Shown: one piece after another, positions 23,177-23,619 of the stretch
How positions within the stretch are numbered: position 1 is the stretch's first letter
How the letters are laid out: every line of letters starts with the position of its first letter
Source: JAIEPT01 sp038217425
Lineage (GTDB): Bacteria > Planctomycetota > Planctomycetia > Gemmatales > Gemmataceae
Direction of reading: 5' to 3'
DNA length: 23,619 nucleotides
NCBI GenBank assembly: GCA_038217425.1
Contig: JBBQPM010000105.1
Coordinates: 1 to 23,619, forward strand
Program-made: the position numbers and the translations under genes
The notes under the pieces: generated by a model
The model's database searches: none
Told to the model about the DNA's origin: nothing
What the model saw: only the letters and a program-made list of their open reading frames with translations

Positions 23177-23619
23177 ATGACGCTTCGACGGATCGTGCTC
23201 ATCAAGCCCAGCGCCCTGGGCGACATCATGCACAGCCTTCCCGTGCTGCGGGCGCTGCGCACGCGTTTCGCCGACGCCCATCTCGCCTGGGTCGTCAATC
23301 GTATCTACGAGCCGTTACTTAAGAATCATGCCGATCTCGACCAGGTCATCCCCTTCGACCGCGGAGCCGGGAAGCGCAGCGTCCTTGACGGCGTGCTAGG
23401 CTTTGGCAAGTTCCTTCGGGAACTACGGCGCGAGCGATTCGACCTTGCCATCGATCTACAAGGCCTCCTGCGGACCGGCGTGATGACGTACGCCACCGGG
23501 GCCAAGGTACGGTTGGGCTTGGCGTCGGCGCGCGAAGGGGCGCGGTACTTCTACACCGAGCGCATCGAAGATCGCGACGAGGGGCTGCATGCCGTCGAAC
23601 GCTACTGGCGCGTCGCGGA
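23177..23619 (+). CDS. Glycosyltransferase family 9 (heptosyltransferase-like), N-terminal part
   Basis: 147 residues are visible before the window ends, with no stop. The start MTLRRIVLIKPSALGDIMHS is the GT9/heptosyltransferase signature (I-K-P-S/R-x-x-G-D-x-x-x-x-P). LPVLRALRTRFADAHLAWVV and FDLAIDLQGLLRTG follow, as in WaaC/WaaF-type enzymes that add heptose or a similar sugar to lipid A-core in the cytoplasm. AAAGGA lies seven bases before ATG 23177. The acceptor and sugar cannot be decided from half a protein. Confidence 0.88.
   Translation, partial: MTLRRIVLIKPSALGDIMHSLPVLRALRTRFADAHLAWVVNRIYEPLLKNHADLDQVIPFDRGAGKRSVLDGVLGFGKFLRELRRERFDLAIDLQGLLRTGVMTYATGAKVRLGLASAREGARYFYTERIEDRDEGLHAVERYWRVA

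Overview
The window looks like a stretch of a GC-rich planctomycete chromosome. The evidence is a BBP7-type outer-membrane beta-barrel protein (a family essentially planctomycetal), a DUF58 / BatA-like VWA / glutamine-amidotransferase-like VWA operon of the planctomycete type, a TIGR03032 protein, a PolB-like 3'-5' exonuclease, and many small Sec-secreted proteins. Genes are dense, switch strand often, and mostly start on ATG or GTG behind purine-rich Shine-Dalgarno sequences. No tRNA, rRNA, CRISPR array, transposase or phage gene was seen. The genus cannot be named from this sequence alone.

Layout. 1-216: the 3' end of an unrecognised gene. 302-2443 (minus): BBP7 barrel protein followed by a SAM-dependent methyltransferase. 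2627-6709 (plus): a secreted alpha/beta-hydrolase, a minimal nucleotidyltransferase and DNA topoisomerase III. 6778-6975 (minus): a small zinc-ribbon protein with a near-ideal ribosome binding site. 7076-8104 (plus): a class-I-like xylose isomerase homologue, whose 3' end overlaps a membrane-anchored CX5R phosphatase on the minus strand (8091-8828). 9169-14778 (plus): a tight three-gene DUF58-VWA-VWA operon with no MoxR ATPase next to it. 14780-18640 (minus): five consecutive secreted or membrane proteins. The first is a copper amine oxidase homologue with a YbjN-like N-terminal domain, and the second is a free-standing secreted YbjN protein. 18970-19768 (plus): two small secreted paralogues. 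19773-21669 (minus): PolB-like exonuclease, then a TIGR03032 protein. 21778-23109 (plus): an MFS transporter. 23177 to the end: a GT9 glycosyltransferase cut by the window edge.

Most noteworthy. The minus-strand block 14780-18640 appears to be an undescribed secreted gene set built around a YbjN-copper amine oxidase fusion. The fusion keeps the three copper histidines and the Asn-Tyr-x-Tyr cofactor site, but x is Phe instead of Asp/Glu. Both YbjN genes of the block share a similar Shine-Dalgarno element that can fold into a small hairpin. The xylose isomerase homologue aligns without gaps to the class I metal site, but one metal-1 aspartate is histidine. A near-perfect 23-bp inverted repeat occurs twice, about 11.8 kb apart and both times between genes, which suggests a dispersed palindromic element. 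All functional assignments rest on motifs read by eye; no database search was run.
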